Part shown: in pieces, positions 8,290-16,702 of the stretch
Position numbering within the stretch: the first letter of the stretch is position 1
How the letters are laid out: every line of letters starts with the position of its first letter
NCBI GenBank assembly: GCA_963714325.1
Contig: CAVQOB010000008.1
Coordinates: 310,001-374,000 of the forward strand
DNA from: CAVQOB01 sp963714325
Lineage (GTDB): Bacteria > Pseudomonadota > Alphaproteobacteria > Rhizobiales > Hyphomicrobiaceae
Reading direction: 5' to 3'
DNA length: 64,000 nt
The notes under the pieces: generated by a model
Databases searched by the model: none
Told to the model about the DNA's origin: nothing
Seen by the model: only the letters and a program-made list of their open reading frames with translations
Position numbers and translations under genes: made by a program

Positions 8290-9696
8290 ATGATGCGCGT
8301 CGAAGCCGCCGGTGGCCCGCCCTCCGTCGCACCGATCGCCGAAAAGCTGATCGACGCCGTTGTCAACATCTCCACCAGCCAAAACGTCAAGGGTCCGGCC
8401 GGCGTCCCACTGCCACGCGTACCCAAAGGCTCGCCCTTCGAAGATTTCTTTGACGACTTTTTCAACAAGCGCGGCAGCGGCGGGCCACAGGATCGCAAGG
8501 TTTCCTCCCTCGGCTCCGGCTTTGTCATCGACGGTAAGGAAGGCCTGATCGTCACCAACAATCACGTCATCGATGGCGCCGACGAGATCACCATCAACTT
8601 TCACGACGGCAGCAAGCTCAAGGTCGACAAGGTGCTCGGCAAGGATGCCAAGACCGATCTGGCGCTGCTGAAGGTCAGTCCCAAAAAAACACTGGCCGCT
8701 GTCCCCTTCGGCTCATCGGAAAAAATGAAGGTCGGCGACTGGGTCATGGCCATCGGCAACCCGTTCGGCCTCGGTGGATCGCTGACTGTCGGCATCCTCT
8801 CCGCCAAGCAGCGCGACATCAACTCCGGACCCTATGATGACTTCCTGCAGACCGATGCGTCGATCAACAAAGGCAATTCCGGTGGACCGCTTTTTAACAT
8901 GGATGGCGACGTGATCGGCGTGAACACTGCGATCATCTCTCCCTCGGGCGGCTCGATTGGCATCGGCTTCGCCGTTCCCTCCGACACGGCCATGGCGGTC
9001 ATCGATCAGTTGCGCCGCTTTGGCGAAACTCGCCGTGGCTGGCTCGGCGTGCAGATCGGCTCCATCACTGAAGACATGGCTGAGACCCTCAAACTCAAGG
9101 AGAACACCGGCGCGCTCGTCAACAAGGTCACCGCCGCCAGCCCCGCCGCGACCGCTGGACTGCTGGATGGCGACGTGATCCTCAAGTTCGATGGCAAGGA
9201 AATCGCCGGTGTCCGGTCGCTGCCCCGCGTCGTCGCACAAACGCCCGTCGGCAAGGAGGTCGATATTGAGTATCTCCGCAAAGGCCAGAAACGTTCCGCC
9301 AAGATCGTGCTCGGCCGCTTGACCGAGGACGAGGACAAGAGCGCCAAGGACAAGAAGCCGGCCGTTACCGAAGACAAGCCGCCAGCGGGCGCCGACGTCC
9401 AATCCCTGGTCGGGCTCAAGATCGCCCCGCTCGACGACGCGCTGCGCAAGCGCTTCACGCTCGATGCCAAGGTCAAAGGCGTCGTTGTCCTTGAGGTCGA
9501 TCCGGCCAGCCCCTCGGCGCAGAAGGGTGTGCGCGTCGGTGATGTCATCGTCGAAGTCGCGCAGGAACCTGTGCAAACCGCCGATGATGTGTCGAAGAGC
9601 GTGGACAAGGTCAAAAAAGCTGGCCGAAAAGCCGTTCTTCTGCGATTGGAAGACGCCAAGGGCGACCTGCGATTTGTAGCCGTCCCGCTGCAATAG
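8290..9696 (+). CDS. degP: Periplasmic Do/DegP-type serine protease (intact catalytic part; signal out of frame)
   Basis: 468 residues in the open frame. Trypsin-like HtrA domain with full triad: His92 (TNNHVIDGA), Asp123 (KTDLALLK) and Ser197 (NKGNSGGPLFN). Two PDZ domains follow: about 245-345 (RRGWLGVQIGSITEDMA..., GLLDGDVILKFDGKEIAG) and about 375-465 (GLKIAPLDDALRK..., ASPSAQKGVRVGDVIVEVAQ). The family degrades misfolded envelope proteins. It is normally exported, but the signal sequence (8196-8271) is in another frame owing to a one-base insertion, so as sequenced the product from 8290 would remain in the cytoplasm. No ribosome site fits 8290 well, which argues that 8196 is the natural start. 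A terminator follows immediately. Confidence 0.9.
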   Translation: MMRVEAAGGPPSVAPIAEKLIDAVVNISTSQNVKGPAGVPLPRVPKGSPFEDFFDDFFNKRGSGGPQDRKVSSLGSGFVIDGKEGLIVTNNHVIDGADEITINFHDGSKLKVDKVLGKDAKTDLALLKVSPKKTLAAVPFGSSEKMKVGDWVMAIGNPFGLGGSLTVGILSAKQRDINSGPYDDFLQTDASINKGNSGGPLFNMDGDVIGVNTAIISPSGGSIGIGFAVPSDTAMAVIDQLRRFGETRRGWLGVQIGSITEDMAETLKLKENTGALVNKVTAASPAATAGLLDGDVILKFDGKEIAGVRSLPRVVAQTPVGKEVDIEYLRKGQKRSAKIVLGRLTEDEDKSAKDKKPAVTEDKPPAGADVQSLVGLKIAPLDDALRKRFTLDAKVKGVVVLEVDPASPSAQKGVRVGDVIVEVAQEPVQTADDVSKSVDKVKKAGRKAVLLRLEDAKGDLRFVAVPLQ

Positions 9697-9698
9697 CA

Positions 9699-9724
9699 AC
9701 GGCCACGTGCCGTGGTCGTTTTTA
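9699..9724 (+). terminator. Rho-independent terminator after degP
   Basis: Arms ACGGCCACG (9699-9707) and CGTGGTCGT (9711-9719), one G-T wobble, loop TGC, followed by a T run to 9724. It lies three bases after the degP stop and ends the hflK-hflC-DUF2065-degP transcript. Confidence 0.8.
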
Positions 9725-9826
9725 TCCACGAACCCAGCTGTGGTGCGACGTTCGTCGCGACAGCCGTTTCATCACCCGGCGCCACGATCGCCGGATGAAG
9801 CATTTGCCTCGCTCAAGGAGAAGCAT

Positions 9827-10546
9827 GTGTCGCAAGGCCACAGTCTGATTGAGACCATCACTGACAACCTCGCGCCGGTTCATTCCGATGGCTATAAATT
9901 CGTCGGCATCGCCGCAGTGCTTGTCCTCGCCCTCTGGTTTCTCCTGCCGTTCTCGTTCCTCGCGTACCTAACGCTCGCCATTTTGGCCTACGTTGCCTAT
10001 TTCTTCCGCGATCCCAAGCGCGTCACGCCTTTGCGCGAAGGCCTCATCGTCTCCCCGGCCGATGGCCGTGTCAGTTCCATCGAGCGCATCCGCCCGCCGG
10101 CCGAACTCGGCCTAGGCAACGACGAACGCATTCGCGTTTCAATCTTTCTCTCGGTCTTCGACGTCCACATCAACCGCTCGCCCGTCGCCGGACGCATCAC
10201 CAAGTCGATCTATGTCCCTGGTGCTTTCCTCAATGCCGCTCTCGACAAGGCCAGCGAAGAAAATGAGCGCCGCTCGCTTGTCATAAGGACGGCAAACGGC
10301 CTCGACATCGCCGTAGTCCAGATCGCCGGCTTGATTGCGCGCCGCATCGTCACGTTCCTCAAGGAAGGTGACAACACCGGCGTCGGCGAGCGCTTCGGTT
10401 TGATCCGCTTCGGTAGCCGCGTCGACGTTTTCCTGCCGCCGGGCACCGGTCCGCTGGTCGCCGTCGGACAGCGCGCGGTTGGGGGCGAAACCATCATCGC
10501 CGATCTCAAATCAAGCGAGCCCGAGCGCGAAGCGCGATCTCATTAA
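9827..10546 (+). CDS. psd: Phosphatidylserine decarboxylase proenzyme
   Basis: 239 residues from the GTG at 9827, chosen because AAGGAG lies six bases upstream (9815-9820) and the preceding codons are unlike the family. It decarboxylates phosphatidylserine to phosphatidylethanolamine at the membrane. Short (type-2, rhizobial) class: two N-terminal membrane stretches (VGIAAVLVLALWFLLPFSFLA...), VSPADGRV, FLSVFDVHINRSPVAG, and the self-cleavage site RFGSRVDVFLP near the C-terminus, where the Ser of GS becomes the pyruvoyl cofactor. pssA, the enzyme making its substrate, follows 138 bases downstream. Confidence 0.94.
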   Translation: MSQGHSLIETITDNLAPVHSDGYKFVGIAAVLVLALWFLLPFSFLAYLTLAILAYVAYFFRDPKRVTPLREGLIVSPADGRVSSIERIRPPAELGLGNDERIRVSIFLSVFDVHINRSPVAGRITKSIYVPGAFLNAALDKASEENERRSLVIRTANGLDIAVVQIAGLIARRIVTFLKEGDNTGVGERFGLIRFGSRVDVFLPPGTGPLVAVGQRAVGGETIIADLKSSEPEREARSH

Positions 10547-10605
10547 CAATGTGCGCGAAGCGCGATCTCACTAACAAGAGCGCGAAACACGATCCCATTG
10601 ATTTC
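10525..10605 (+). repeat. Imperfect tandem repeat, three copies of 27-28 bases, at the end of psd
   Basis: Units start at 10525, 10553 and 10580, each beginning GCGCGAA(G/A)C(G/A)CGATC and ending CATTAACAA, CACTAACAA or CATTGA. The first copy is the last codons and stop of psd; the other two lie in the psd-pssA gap. The arrangement looks like a local duplication of the gene end; no function can be assigned. Confidence 0.75.
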
Positions 10606-10684
10606 GGCGCCACGATTTTGCCCAACGCGTCCGGTGCATTAGAATGTGCACAACTGCAGCCACAGAGAGCGAGTAAGAGCCGTG

Positions 10685-11584
10685 ATGGACTCCGAGTTGC
10701 CAAAGCTAGAAGAAGGCGAGCGTCGCCGTCGCGGCCGTCGCCTGTTCCGCCACAGCAAAATTCCTGTCCGCATGCTGGTGCCGAACTTCTTTACGCTGCT
10801 CTCACTCTGCATGGGCGTGACGGCGATCCGCATGGCCATCGAGCAGAACTTTCAGATTGCACTGCTGCTGCTCGTTCTGGCGGCAGTCGTGGATGGCATC
10901 GACGGTCGGCTCGCCCGCGCGCTGAAAGCCCAGTCACGCTTCGGCGCTGAACTCGACAGTCTCGCCGATTTCGTCAACTTCGGCGTTGCCACCGCCCTCC
11001 TCGTCTACATCTGGGGCCTCGGCAACCTGAAAGGCTTCGGCTGGATCGCCGTGCTGGTGTTTGCCTGCTGCATGGGGCTCCGTCTCGCCCGCTTTAATGC
11101 CATGCTCGAAGTCGACAAACCCAAATGGCAGTCGAACTACTTCACCGGCATTCCAGCCCCCGCCGGCGCACTGGCCGTGCTGCTACCGCTCTTCATTGAC
11201 GGCCTCGGCCTGTTCAATGTTCGTGAGTATCCGCTGCTGATCGCACTCTATACGCTGGGCTTGGCTTTCATGTCGGTGTCGACGATTCCGACCTTCTCCG
11301 GGAAGTTGTTGGGCGAGCGCATCAGTCGCGAGTACGTCCTGCCGATATTTGGCGCGGTTGCATTGTTCGTCGGCCTGCTGTGGACCTATCCTTACGCAAC
11401 GTTGAGCTGTGTTGTGTTGGCTTACCTTGCGGCAATTCCGTTCAGCTATGCGCGTTTCCAGCAGAAACTGCAGGCCGACAAAGCCATGTTTGAGCTCGAC
11501 GCAGCGCGCATCGGACAGCCCATACCGGCATCGGTGTCGGGCGGCGTGCACTTCCCGGTTCCGCCCACCGAGACCAAGCACTAA
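10685..11584 (+). CDS. pssA: CDP-diacylglycerol-serine O-phosphatidyltransferase
   Basis: 299 residues from ATG 10685 (an in-frame GTG at 10646 is possible). It makes phosphatidylserine from CDP-diacylglycerol and serine, feeding Psd. The CDP-alcohol phosphotransferase motif DG(x)2DGR(x)AR...G(x)3D...D is present as VDGIDGRLARALKAQSRFGAELDSLAD, and several membrane helices follow. The N-terminus is strongly basic (EEGERRRRGRRLFRHSKIP), as usual in this subclass. It is the last gene of the psd-pssA pair and converges with the extensin-like gene two bases beyond its stop. Confidence 0.94.
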   Translation: MDSELPKLEEGERRRRGRRLFRHSKIPVRMLVPNFFTLLSLCMGVTAIRMAIEQNFQIALLLLVLAAVVDGIDGRLARALKAQSRFGAELDSLADFVNFGVATALLVYIWGLGNLKGFGWIAVLVFACCMGLRLARFNAMLEVDKPKWQSNYFTGIPAPAGALAVLLPLFIDGLGLFNVREYPLLIALYTLGLAFMSVSTIPTFSGKLLGERISREYVLPIFGAVALFVGLLWTYPYATLSCVVLAYLAAIPFSYARFQQKLQADKAMFELDAARIGQPIPASVSGGVHFPVPPTETKH

Positions 11585-11585
11585 A

Positions 11586-12263
11586 TCACTTGCAAATGCG
11601 ATGCTGGCCGTCGCGGCCATGCCGCGCCAGATCCATATGGAAATGGTCGTGGTGGAATGAGTCCGCCAACGGCCCCAGCACAGTCGAGAAATGGCTGCAG
11701 GCGCCGGCGTGGACAGCGCGCAGGAATTGCCGCTCGTCGTCACTGCCTGACCACCCGCTCTTCACCGTCACCGACCGTCCGTCCGCCAGTATGAAGGCCG
11801 ATATGTCGAGCGCGTTGGCGTAACCATGCTCGGACAGTCGCCCGCCAGCCTGATGATTGATCGGCCGGCAACCATACGATGCCGCAACCTTAAGCTCGGC
11901 AATCGGCGTGCGCAGATAATGCCGCGCCGCCGGTTCCACGACATCGCTGACCCAACGATCGACCGTCGGCACCATCGGGCAACGGAGCATCGCCGCTGGC
12001 CGCAATGACACGCGCCCCTGCGCTACAGCCGACATTTCGAATGGGCTCAGTGCGCCGCAAACGTTGCCGCTGCTAGGGCCGCCAAGCGCCGCTCTTGAAA
12101 TCAAAAAAGGATGCCGCTGCGCGACACCGGATGCGAGGCACGAGCGCTCCTCATCCGCCCGCCAAGGTTCCTCCTTGGCGACGAAATTTGGCGACTTGCC
12201 GCAACCATTGAGAACGGCAGCACCGGCCAAGGCGAACAGAAGACTGACGCGGAACAAACGCAT
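11586..12263 (-). CDS. Extensin-like C-terminal domain lipoprotein (peptidase M15-like fold)
   Basis: 225 residues, beginning with a lipoprotein signal (LLFALAGAAVLNGCGKS, lipobox Cys21). The domain is the extensin-like family common in alphaproteobacteria: conserved Cys pairs and putative zinc ligands in SYGCRPINHQ, LSEHGYANALDIS (His, Asp) and SFHHDHFHMDL (His). The ligand pattern resembles D-Ala-D-Ala carboxypeptidases of the M15/VanY fold, so a cell-wall role is likely but unproven. No operon partner is obvious; it converges on pssA. Confidence 0.8.
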   Translation of the reverse strand: MRLFRVSLLFALAGAAVLNGCGKSPNFVAKEEPWRADEERSCLASGVAQRHPFLISRAALGGPSSGNVCGALSPFEMSAVAQGRVSLRPAAMLRCPMVPTVDRWVSDVVEPAARHYLRTPIAELKVAASYGCRPINHQAGGRLSEHGYANALDISAFILADGRSVTVKSGWSGSDDERQFLRAVHAGACSHFSTVLGPLADSFHHDHFHMDLARHGRDGQHRICK

Positions 12264-12377
12264 GGTTAAGAAAATGCCAGCCGAACCTTAAGAGGCGGTT
12301 AACAAGCACCACGTCAGCGTCGCTTTCACGGTCACTTTGCGGCGGGATTGCGATCGCGCAATCTGTCCATCAATCGC

Positions 12378-13175
12378 TTAACGCCGCACGCCTGGAACAC
12401 GAATCTCCAGGCCTTCGCCGCGCCACGCGAGATAGAGTTCGAGCGCAAGATATTCCGGCGACCCGGCATCCAGGATATCCGCCCGCACGCCGAGACTGCA
12501 GGCTCGGAGCCGTCGATGCAGCGATCCAAGCGTCTGCCACTCCAGCCGATAGGCGGGCCAACCTTCAGTCTGCCCCTGGCTGATGCGATCGCCACGCAGT
12601 CGCTTGCCGGCATTATCGTCGTGGCATTGCCCGCAGGCCAGATTAAGTTGCCCCTGCCGCGTTTCGTACAAGGCCTTGCCACGTTCAAAGAAGGGCGTCG
12701 CCGCCCCCCCGACCTCGACTTGGCGCGTCATTCCCGAGGACTGCCGTGTGACGAAGGCCGTCAGCGCCAGCAGTTCGTCGGACTCGTATTTCAGTCCCGG
12801 GACATTCTGGCGCTCCACCCGGCATTGATTGATCCGACCTTCGATATTGAGCAGTTGGCCGCTCCGCGCGTCGACCGCAGGATAGCGCGCCGCCACACCC
12901 TTCATCGCTGTCTCCGCCGCTCCATGACAAGCCGCGCAGGATTTCTCCGCCGGACCCTCATCCTGGCGCCACAGCGTCGCGCCGCGATCGATCCAGAGAA
13001 ACCCCGCGTTGGCGGCATAGTCAGCTTCGAGCTTCTGTGTCTCTGCCGATTGGAACGCGCGACCGGGCTCGGGCGGTACCGGGCGGTCAGCTGCAAACGA
13101 CGCAGAGGCGGAGAGAACGACACTGGCCGCGCCCATCCGCCATCGTGAGGCCAGCGACGTCAGCACGTGCATCAC
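12378..13175 (-). CDS. soxA: SoxA, diheme c-type cytochrome of sulfur oxidation
   Basis: 265 residues with a Sec-type signal (ASVVLSASASFAA). Two haem c sites are visible, CAACH (about residue 80) and CGQCH (about 185), and the conserved LRACSLGVR near 225 supplies the cysteine that is the persulfide-modified haem ligand in SoxAX. SoxAX joins the sulfane sulfur of thiosulfate to the SoxY carrier in the periplasm. Its ATG overlaps the soxZ stop by four bases. No soxB or soxCD is present nearby, so the window holds only the substrate-loading part of the pathway. Confidence 0.92.
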   Translation of the reverse strand: MMHVLTSLASRWRMGAASVVLSASASFAADRPVPPEPGRAFQSAETQKLEADYAANAGFLWIDRGATLWRQDEGPAEKSCAACHGAAETAMKGVAARYPAVDARSGQLLNIEGRINQCRVERQNVPGLKYESDELLALTAFVTRQSSGMTRQVEVGGAATPFFERGKALYETRQGQLNLACGQCHDDNAGKRLRGDRISQGQTEGWPAYRLEWQTLGSLHRRLRACSLGVRADILDAGSPEYLALELYLAWRGEGLEIRVPGVRR

Positions 13176-13495
13176 GTCACGACGATCTTTCGGGTTTCGC
13201 GCGTCGTAACGCCCTGGTCATCAACCCATTGAAAAACCAGTTCGCCGGAGTCCGTCGCGATCGTTGAAAACGCGAAATAGGGATTGGCCGCAACGCCGGG
13301 AAAGAGGTCCGACCGGAACACCTCGACACCGCCATAGGTCACAGTGAACCGATGCACGATATCCCGCTTGATCGGCCGGCCTTCATTGTCGCGGCGATGC
13401 CCGGTCTCCATATGATGCTGGATCAGCGTTTTGATTTCGATGACCTGGCCCTTCTTCGCGGTTCCAGGCATTACGATGCGGGTCTGCGCGGCCAT
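13172..13495 (-). CDS. soxZ: SoxZ, sulfur carrier partner of SoxY
   Basis: 107 residues. The ATG at 13495 is chosen over an upstream in-frame start because GGAGGG lies just before it and the sequence from MAAQTRIVMPGTAKKGQVIE matches SoxZ starts. Landmarks include LIQHHMETGHRRD, YGGVEVFRSDLFPGVAANPYF and a C-terminal RKIVVT strand. SoxYZ carries the pathway intermediates covalently on SoxY. It lies between soxY (20 bases upstream) and soxA (4-base overlap). Confidence 0.93.
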   Translation of the reverse strand: MAAQTRIVMPGTAKKGQVIEIKTLIQHHMETGHRRDNEGRPIKRDIVHRFTVTYGGVEVFRSDLFPGVAANPYFAFSTIATDSGELVFQWVDDQGVTTRETRKIVVT

Positions 13496-13515
13496 CAGCT
13501 GCCCTCCTCGAAATC

Positions 13516-14001
13516 TCAACCGCCGTCGATGCACGCGGCCAGCGTGACGACAACGTCGGCAGTTCCCGACCAGAAGCTGCCGTCACTCATGGCGGCGATC
13601 GCTGTCACCGTCTGCGTCGTCGCCAGCCGCACGTTGCCCGACACCTTGGCGCGGCCCGCCCGGGGACCCAGATAAAAATTCACCATAGTGGAAATCGGGT
13701 TTTTTTCCGAAAACAGATGGATCTCTTTGACATGATCGGCCGTCGTCATCGGACTGTCGACTGTGACCGTCATCGGTACGGAATTGCCATTCTCGGCGAG
13801 CGGCGGCAACTCCAACGTCACGCGCCCGGCCTTCACCGTGTTCGCGCCGACGAATCCCTTGATGGCCGCATCCAGATCACCCGGTGCATCTTGGGCGACA
13901 CTGGTGCCGGCCGACATTGGCAGCACCGCCAGCGCCAGTGCGCCTCGGACCGTATCCCGGCGCGACAGTTGAATCGCCGGGTTATCATATCGCTTGCTCA
14001 T
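13516..14001 (-). CDS. soxY: SoxY, sulfur-carrier protein
   Basis: 161 residues. A twin-arginine signal (LSRRDTVRGALALAVLPMSAG) exports it with its folded partner SoxZ. The C-terminal arm ends LAACIDGG; the Cys four residues from the end is the carrier thiol, a variant of the textbook GGCGG tail also used in related alphaproteobacteria. Thiosulfate sulfur is attached here by SoxAX. It starts eight bases after soxX stops. Confidence 0.92.
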   Translation of the reverse strand: MSKRYDNPAIQLSRRDTVRGALALAVLPMSAGTSVAQDAPGDLDAAIKGFVGANTVKAGRVTLELPPLAENGNSVPMTVTVDSPMTTADHVKEIHLFSEKNPISTMVNFYLGPRAGRAKVSGNVRLATTQTVTAIAAMSDGSFWSGTADVVVTLAACIDGG

Positions 14002-14008
14002 GCCGCCC

Positions 14009-14479
14009 TCACTCCTTCAGCGTCGCGAGATACGCGACGGCATCCTCGATCTCCTGAGCCGTCAGGACCGTCTTGCCGCGATACTGCGCGGCTACGCGAG
14101 TCAATCCGTCGACGACATAGTACGGCGGCATGATGGTCTTCGGATTAAGCAGCCGTTGATCGATCAACCGCAACCTTAGCTGCGCCACCGACAGCCGTCC
14201 GCCGACCCCGGCCAGCGGCGGTCCCAATTCGCCCATGAAGCGCTCGTCTGGCTCCGGTGCGGTATGGCAGATCAGGCAATTACCGCGCGCCCGATCGAGG
14301 ACAACGGCGCGCCCACGAATAGCGTCCCCGCTGTGCCCGCCAAGTGGCTCGGCGACAACGTCATCAACCCTGCGGAAGGCACTCAGCGGATCAGTTAAAC
14401 TGACCGAGCTAGTACTGATCGTGGCGAACGCCGCCACGATCAAGCCATGTGCCATGCGCGCAACCATTGCGCGTGTCAT
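14009..14479 (-). CDS. soxX: SoxX, monohaem c-type cytochrome
   Basis: 156 residues with an N-terminal signal. One haem c site, CLICH (about residue 70), and the axial-ligand region KTIMPPYYVVDG. It pairs with SoxA to form the SoxAX enzyme. It begins two bases after the iorB-like gene stops, so the sox genes are cotranscribed with the molybdenum oxidoreductase genes upstream. Confidence 0.9.
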   Translation of the reverse strand: MTRAMVARMAHGLIVAAFATISTSSVSLTDPLSAFRRVDDVVAEPLGGHSGDAIRGRAVVLDRARGNCLICHTAPEPDERFMGELGPPLAGVGGRLSVAQLRLRLIDQRLLNPKTIMPPYYVVDGLTRVAAQYRGKTVLTAQEIEDAVAYLATLKE

Positions 14480-14480
14480 C

Positions 14481-16691
14481 TTACGCCCTGAGCTTGACGT
14501 TCTTCATTGGCAGCGAACGCACTGGTTTGCCGATCGCTGCCGCGACCGCGTTCAACACCGCCGGTCCCGCGACCATGATGGTTGGCTCTCCGACGCCACC
14601 CCAGAACCCGCCCGAGGGCACGATCACCGTCTCCACCTTCGGGAAGTCGGCGAGGCGCATGATCTCGTATGTATCGAGATTTTGCTCGACGACCGCGCCA
14701 TCCTTGATGGTGATCTCTTCGAACATCGTCGCCGACAGGCCATAGGCAACCGAGCCGACGAGCTGCGCGTCAACCTGATCCGGATTGACCACGTGCCCGC
14801 TATCGGTGCCGATGACCAATCGGTGGACCTTCACTTTGCCGCGCTCGTTGACCGAGACTTCGGCGGCGCCCGCCACATAGCTGCCAAAGCCCATCTGTTG
14901 CGCGATGCCCCGGAACTGCCCGGCAGGGGCCGGCTTGTCCCAGCCGATTTTCGCTGCAACCGCGTTGAGGACAGCCAGATGCTTCGGATGGTTCTTCATC
15001 AGCGCGCGGCGGAACTCCAGCGGGTCCTTACCGGCCGCCTTCGCAACCTCGTCCATGAAGCACTCGACGTACACCGCATTCTGGTTGTTGTTCACGCCGC
15101 GCCAAAAGCCGGGTGTGACGTGATTGTTGCGCATCGCGTAGTCGATCGTCAGGTTTGCGATCGAATAGCCGAACCCGCCTTCCGCGGCGCGCGGTCCCGA
15201 AGACGGCCACAACCCCTGGAAGGCCAGGAAGTCGTTCCCGTTCTCCATCCGCGCCGGCGCAACGCTTGCCAGAATCGAAGAGCCGGCAATGCGCATGCTC
15301 AAGCCCACGAGATTGCCGTTGGCGTCGAGGCCGGCTTGCAGCTTGCTCTGTGAAATCGGCCGATAGCGGCCTTGCCGCATATCTTCCTCGCGACTCCACA
15401 GGAGCTTCACCGGCACGCCCGGAATCTGCTTCGCCAGTTGCACCGCCTTCGTCACATAGTCTTGGAATCCGCGCCGGCCGAACCCGCCACCGAGATGGAT
15501 TTTGTAAACATCGCATTTGGCGGGCGGATGCCCGGCGGCTTCGGCACACGCAGCAAGTGCTGCATCGCCGTTTTGCGTCGGCACCCAGACCTCGCATCCG
15601 TCCGCCGTCCATTTTGCCGTGCAGTTCATCGGCTCCATGGTGACGTGGTGCAGATAGGGTGAGGTATAGACAGCCTCGATTTTTTTGGCAGCGCCAGCGA
15701 TAGCAGCTGCGGCGTCGCCAGCTTTGTTGCCAACGTAGATATTCTCCGTCGCATCGAGCGCGGCTTTGTTCGTCGTAGCAATCGTCTCGCTGGAGAGCTT
15801 TGCGTTCGGATTGTCCTCATAGGTGACCTTGACCTTTGACAACGCCTTGTCCGCTTGCCACCACGTGTCCGCGACAACAGCAACCGCCCCGGCGCCCACC
15901 TGCAGCACATGCTTCACACCCGGCATCGCCTTTGCTTCTGCCGCATCGAAACTCTTGATCTTGCTGCCGTGCACAGGCGCATCTTTGATCGACGCATTCA
16001 GCATTCCCGGCAACTTCAAATCGATGCCGTAGACCTGCTTTCCCGTCAACTTGTCGACCGTATCGAGCCGCTTCAGCGGCTTGCCGGCGATCTTCCAATC
16101 CTTCGGGTCCTTGAGTTTCATTGTCTTGAGATCGGGTACCGACAACTTCGCCGCGGCGGTCGCAACCTTGCCGTACGTCACCGTCCGCTTGGTTGGTGTG
16201 TGCGTAATGACACCAGCCGAAGTCGTGCATTCCGCTGCCGGAACCTTCCAGGCATCAGCCGCCGCCTGGATCAGCATCTGCCGCGCTGCAGCGCCACCCT
16301 GGCGCACATAGTCATGGCTGCCGCGAATGCCGCGACTGCCGCCCGTCGACATGTCGCCCCAGACGCGATTGCGCTTCAGATTGTTGCCGGGAGTCGGATA
16401 TTCCCACTTCACCTTGCTCCAATCAGCATCGAGCTCTTCGGCAACCAGCTGCGCGAGCCCGGTCAACGTGCCCTGGCCCATTTCCGAGCGCGCGATGCGC
16501 ACGACGACGTCGTTGTTCGGCCGGATAACGACCCATGCACCGACCTCGTCGCCGACGGCGCCGAGCACCTTCTGCGCGAGAGCGTCTGTCAGCCCCGGAA
16601 TGGCGATCGCCAGACCACCACCGGCAGCGGCTGTTCCGATCACGAAGGCGCGACGCGAGACCGTGGGCATTTTTTTGAGTGTGGTTGTCAT
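14481..16691 (-). CDS. Molybdopterin-binding oxidoreductase subunit, isoquinoline 1-oxidoreductase beta (IorB) type
   Basis: 736 residues from ATG 16691. A twin-arginine signal (VSRRAFVIGTAAAGGG) marks it as exported. Xanthine-oxidase-family large subunit of the two-subunit Ior class: SEMGQGTLTGLAQLVAEEL, HLGGGFGRRGFQDYV, FWRGVNNNQNAVYVECFMDE and the C-terminal active-site GGFWGGVGEPTIM (catalytic Glu). The partner FeS subunit is encoded 11 bases upstream. These periplasmic enzymes oxidise aldehydes or N-heterocycles and pass electrons to cytochromes. Here it heads a sox operon, which is unusual; substrate unknown. Confidence 0.88.
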   Translation of the reverse strand: MTTTLKKMPTVSRRAFVIGTAAAGGGLAIAIPGLTDALAQKVLGAVGDEVGAWVVIRPNNDVVVRIARSEMGQGTLTGLAQLVAEELDADWSKVKWEYPTPGNNLKRNRVWGDMSTGGSRGIRGSHDYVRQGGAAARQMLIQAAADAWKVPAAECTTSAGVITHTPTKRTVTYGKVATAAAKLSVPDLKTMKLKDPKDWKIAGKPLKRLDTVDKLTGKQVYGIDLKLPGMLNASIKDAPVHGSKIKSFDAAEAKAMPGVKHVLQVGAGAVAVVADTWWQADKALSKVKVTYEDNPNAKLSSETIATTNKAALDATENIYVGNKAGDAAAAIAGAAKKIEAVYTSPYLHHVTMEPMNCTAKWTADGCEVWVPTQNGDAALAACAEAAGHPPAKCDVYKIHLGGGFGRRGFQDYVTKAVQLAKQIPGVPVKLLWSREEDMRQGRYRPISQSKLQAGLDANGNLVGLSMRIAGSSILASVAPARMENGNDFLAFQGLWPSSGPRAAEGGFGYSIANLTIDYAMRNNHVTPGFWRGVNNNQNAVYVECFMDEVAKAAGKDPLEFRRALMKNHPKHLAVLNAVAAKIGWDKPAPAGQFRGIAQQMGFGSYVAGAAEVSVNERGKVKVHRLVIGTDSGHVVNPDQVDAQLVGSVAYGLSATMFEEITIKDGAVVEQNLDTYEIMRLADFPKVETVIVPSGGFWGGVGEPTIMVAGPAVLNAVAAAIGKPVRSLPMKNVKLRA

Positions 16692-16702
16692 GATCTGTCC
16701 CC

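Noticed and set aside
14235..15353. Plus-strand frame of 372 codons opposite the iorB-like gene
   Set aside because: Antisense shadow; His/Arg-rich composition typical of reverse translation of a real gene.
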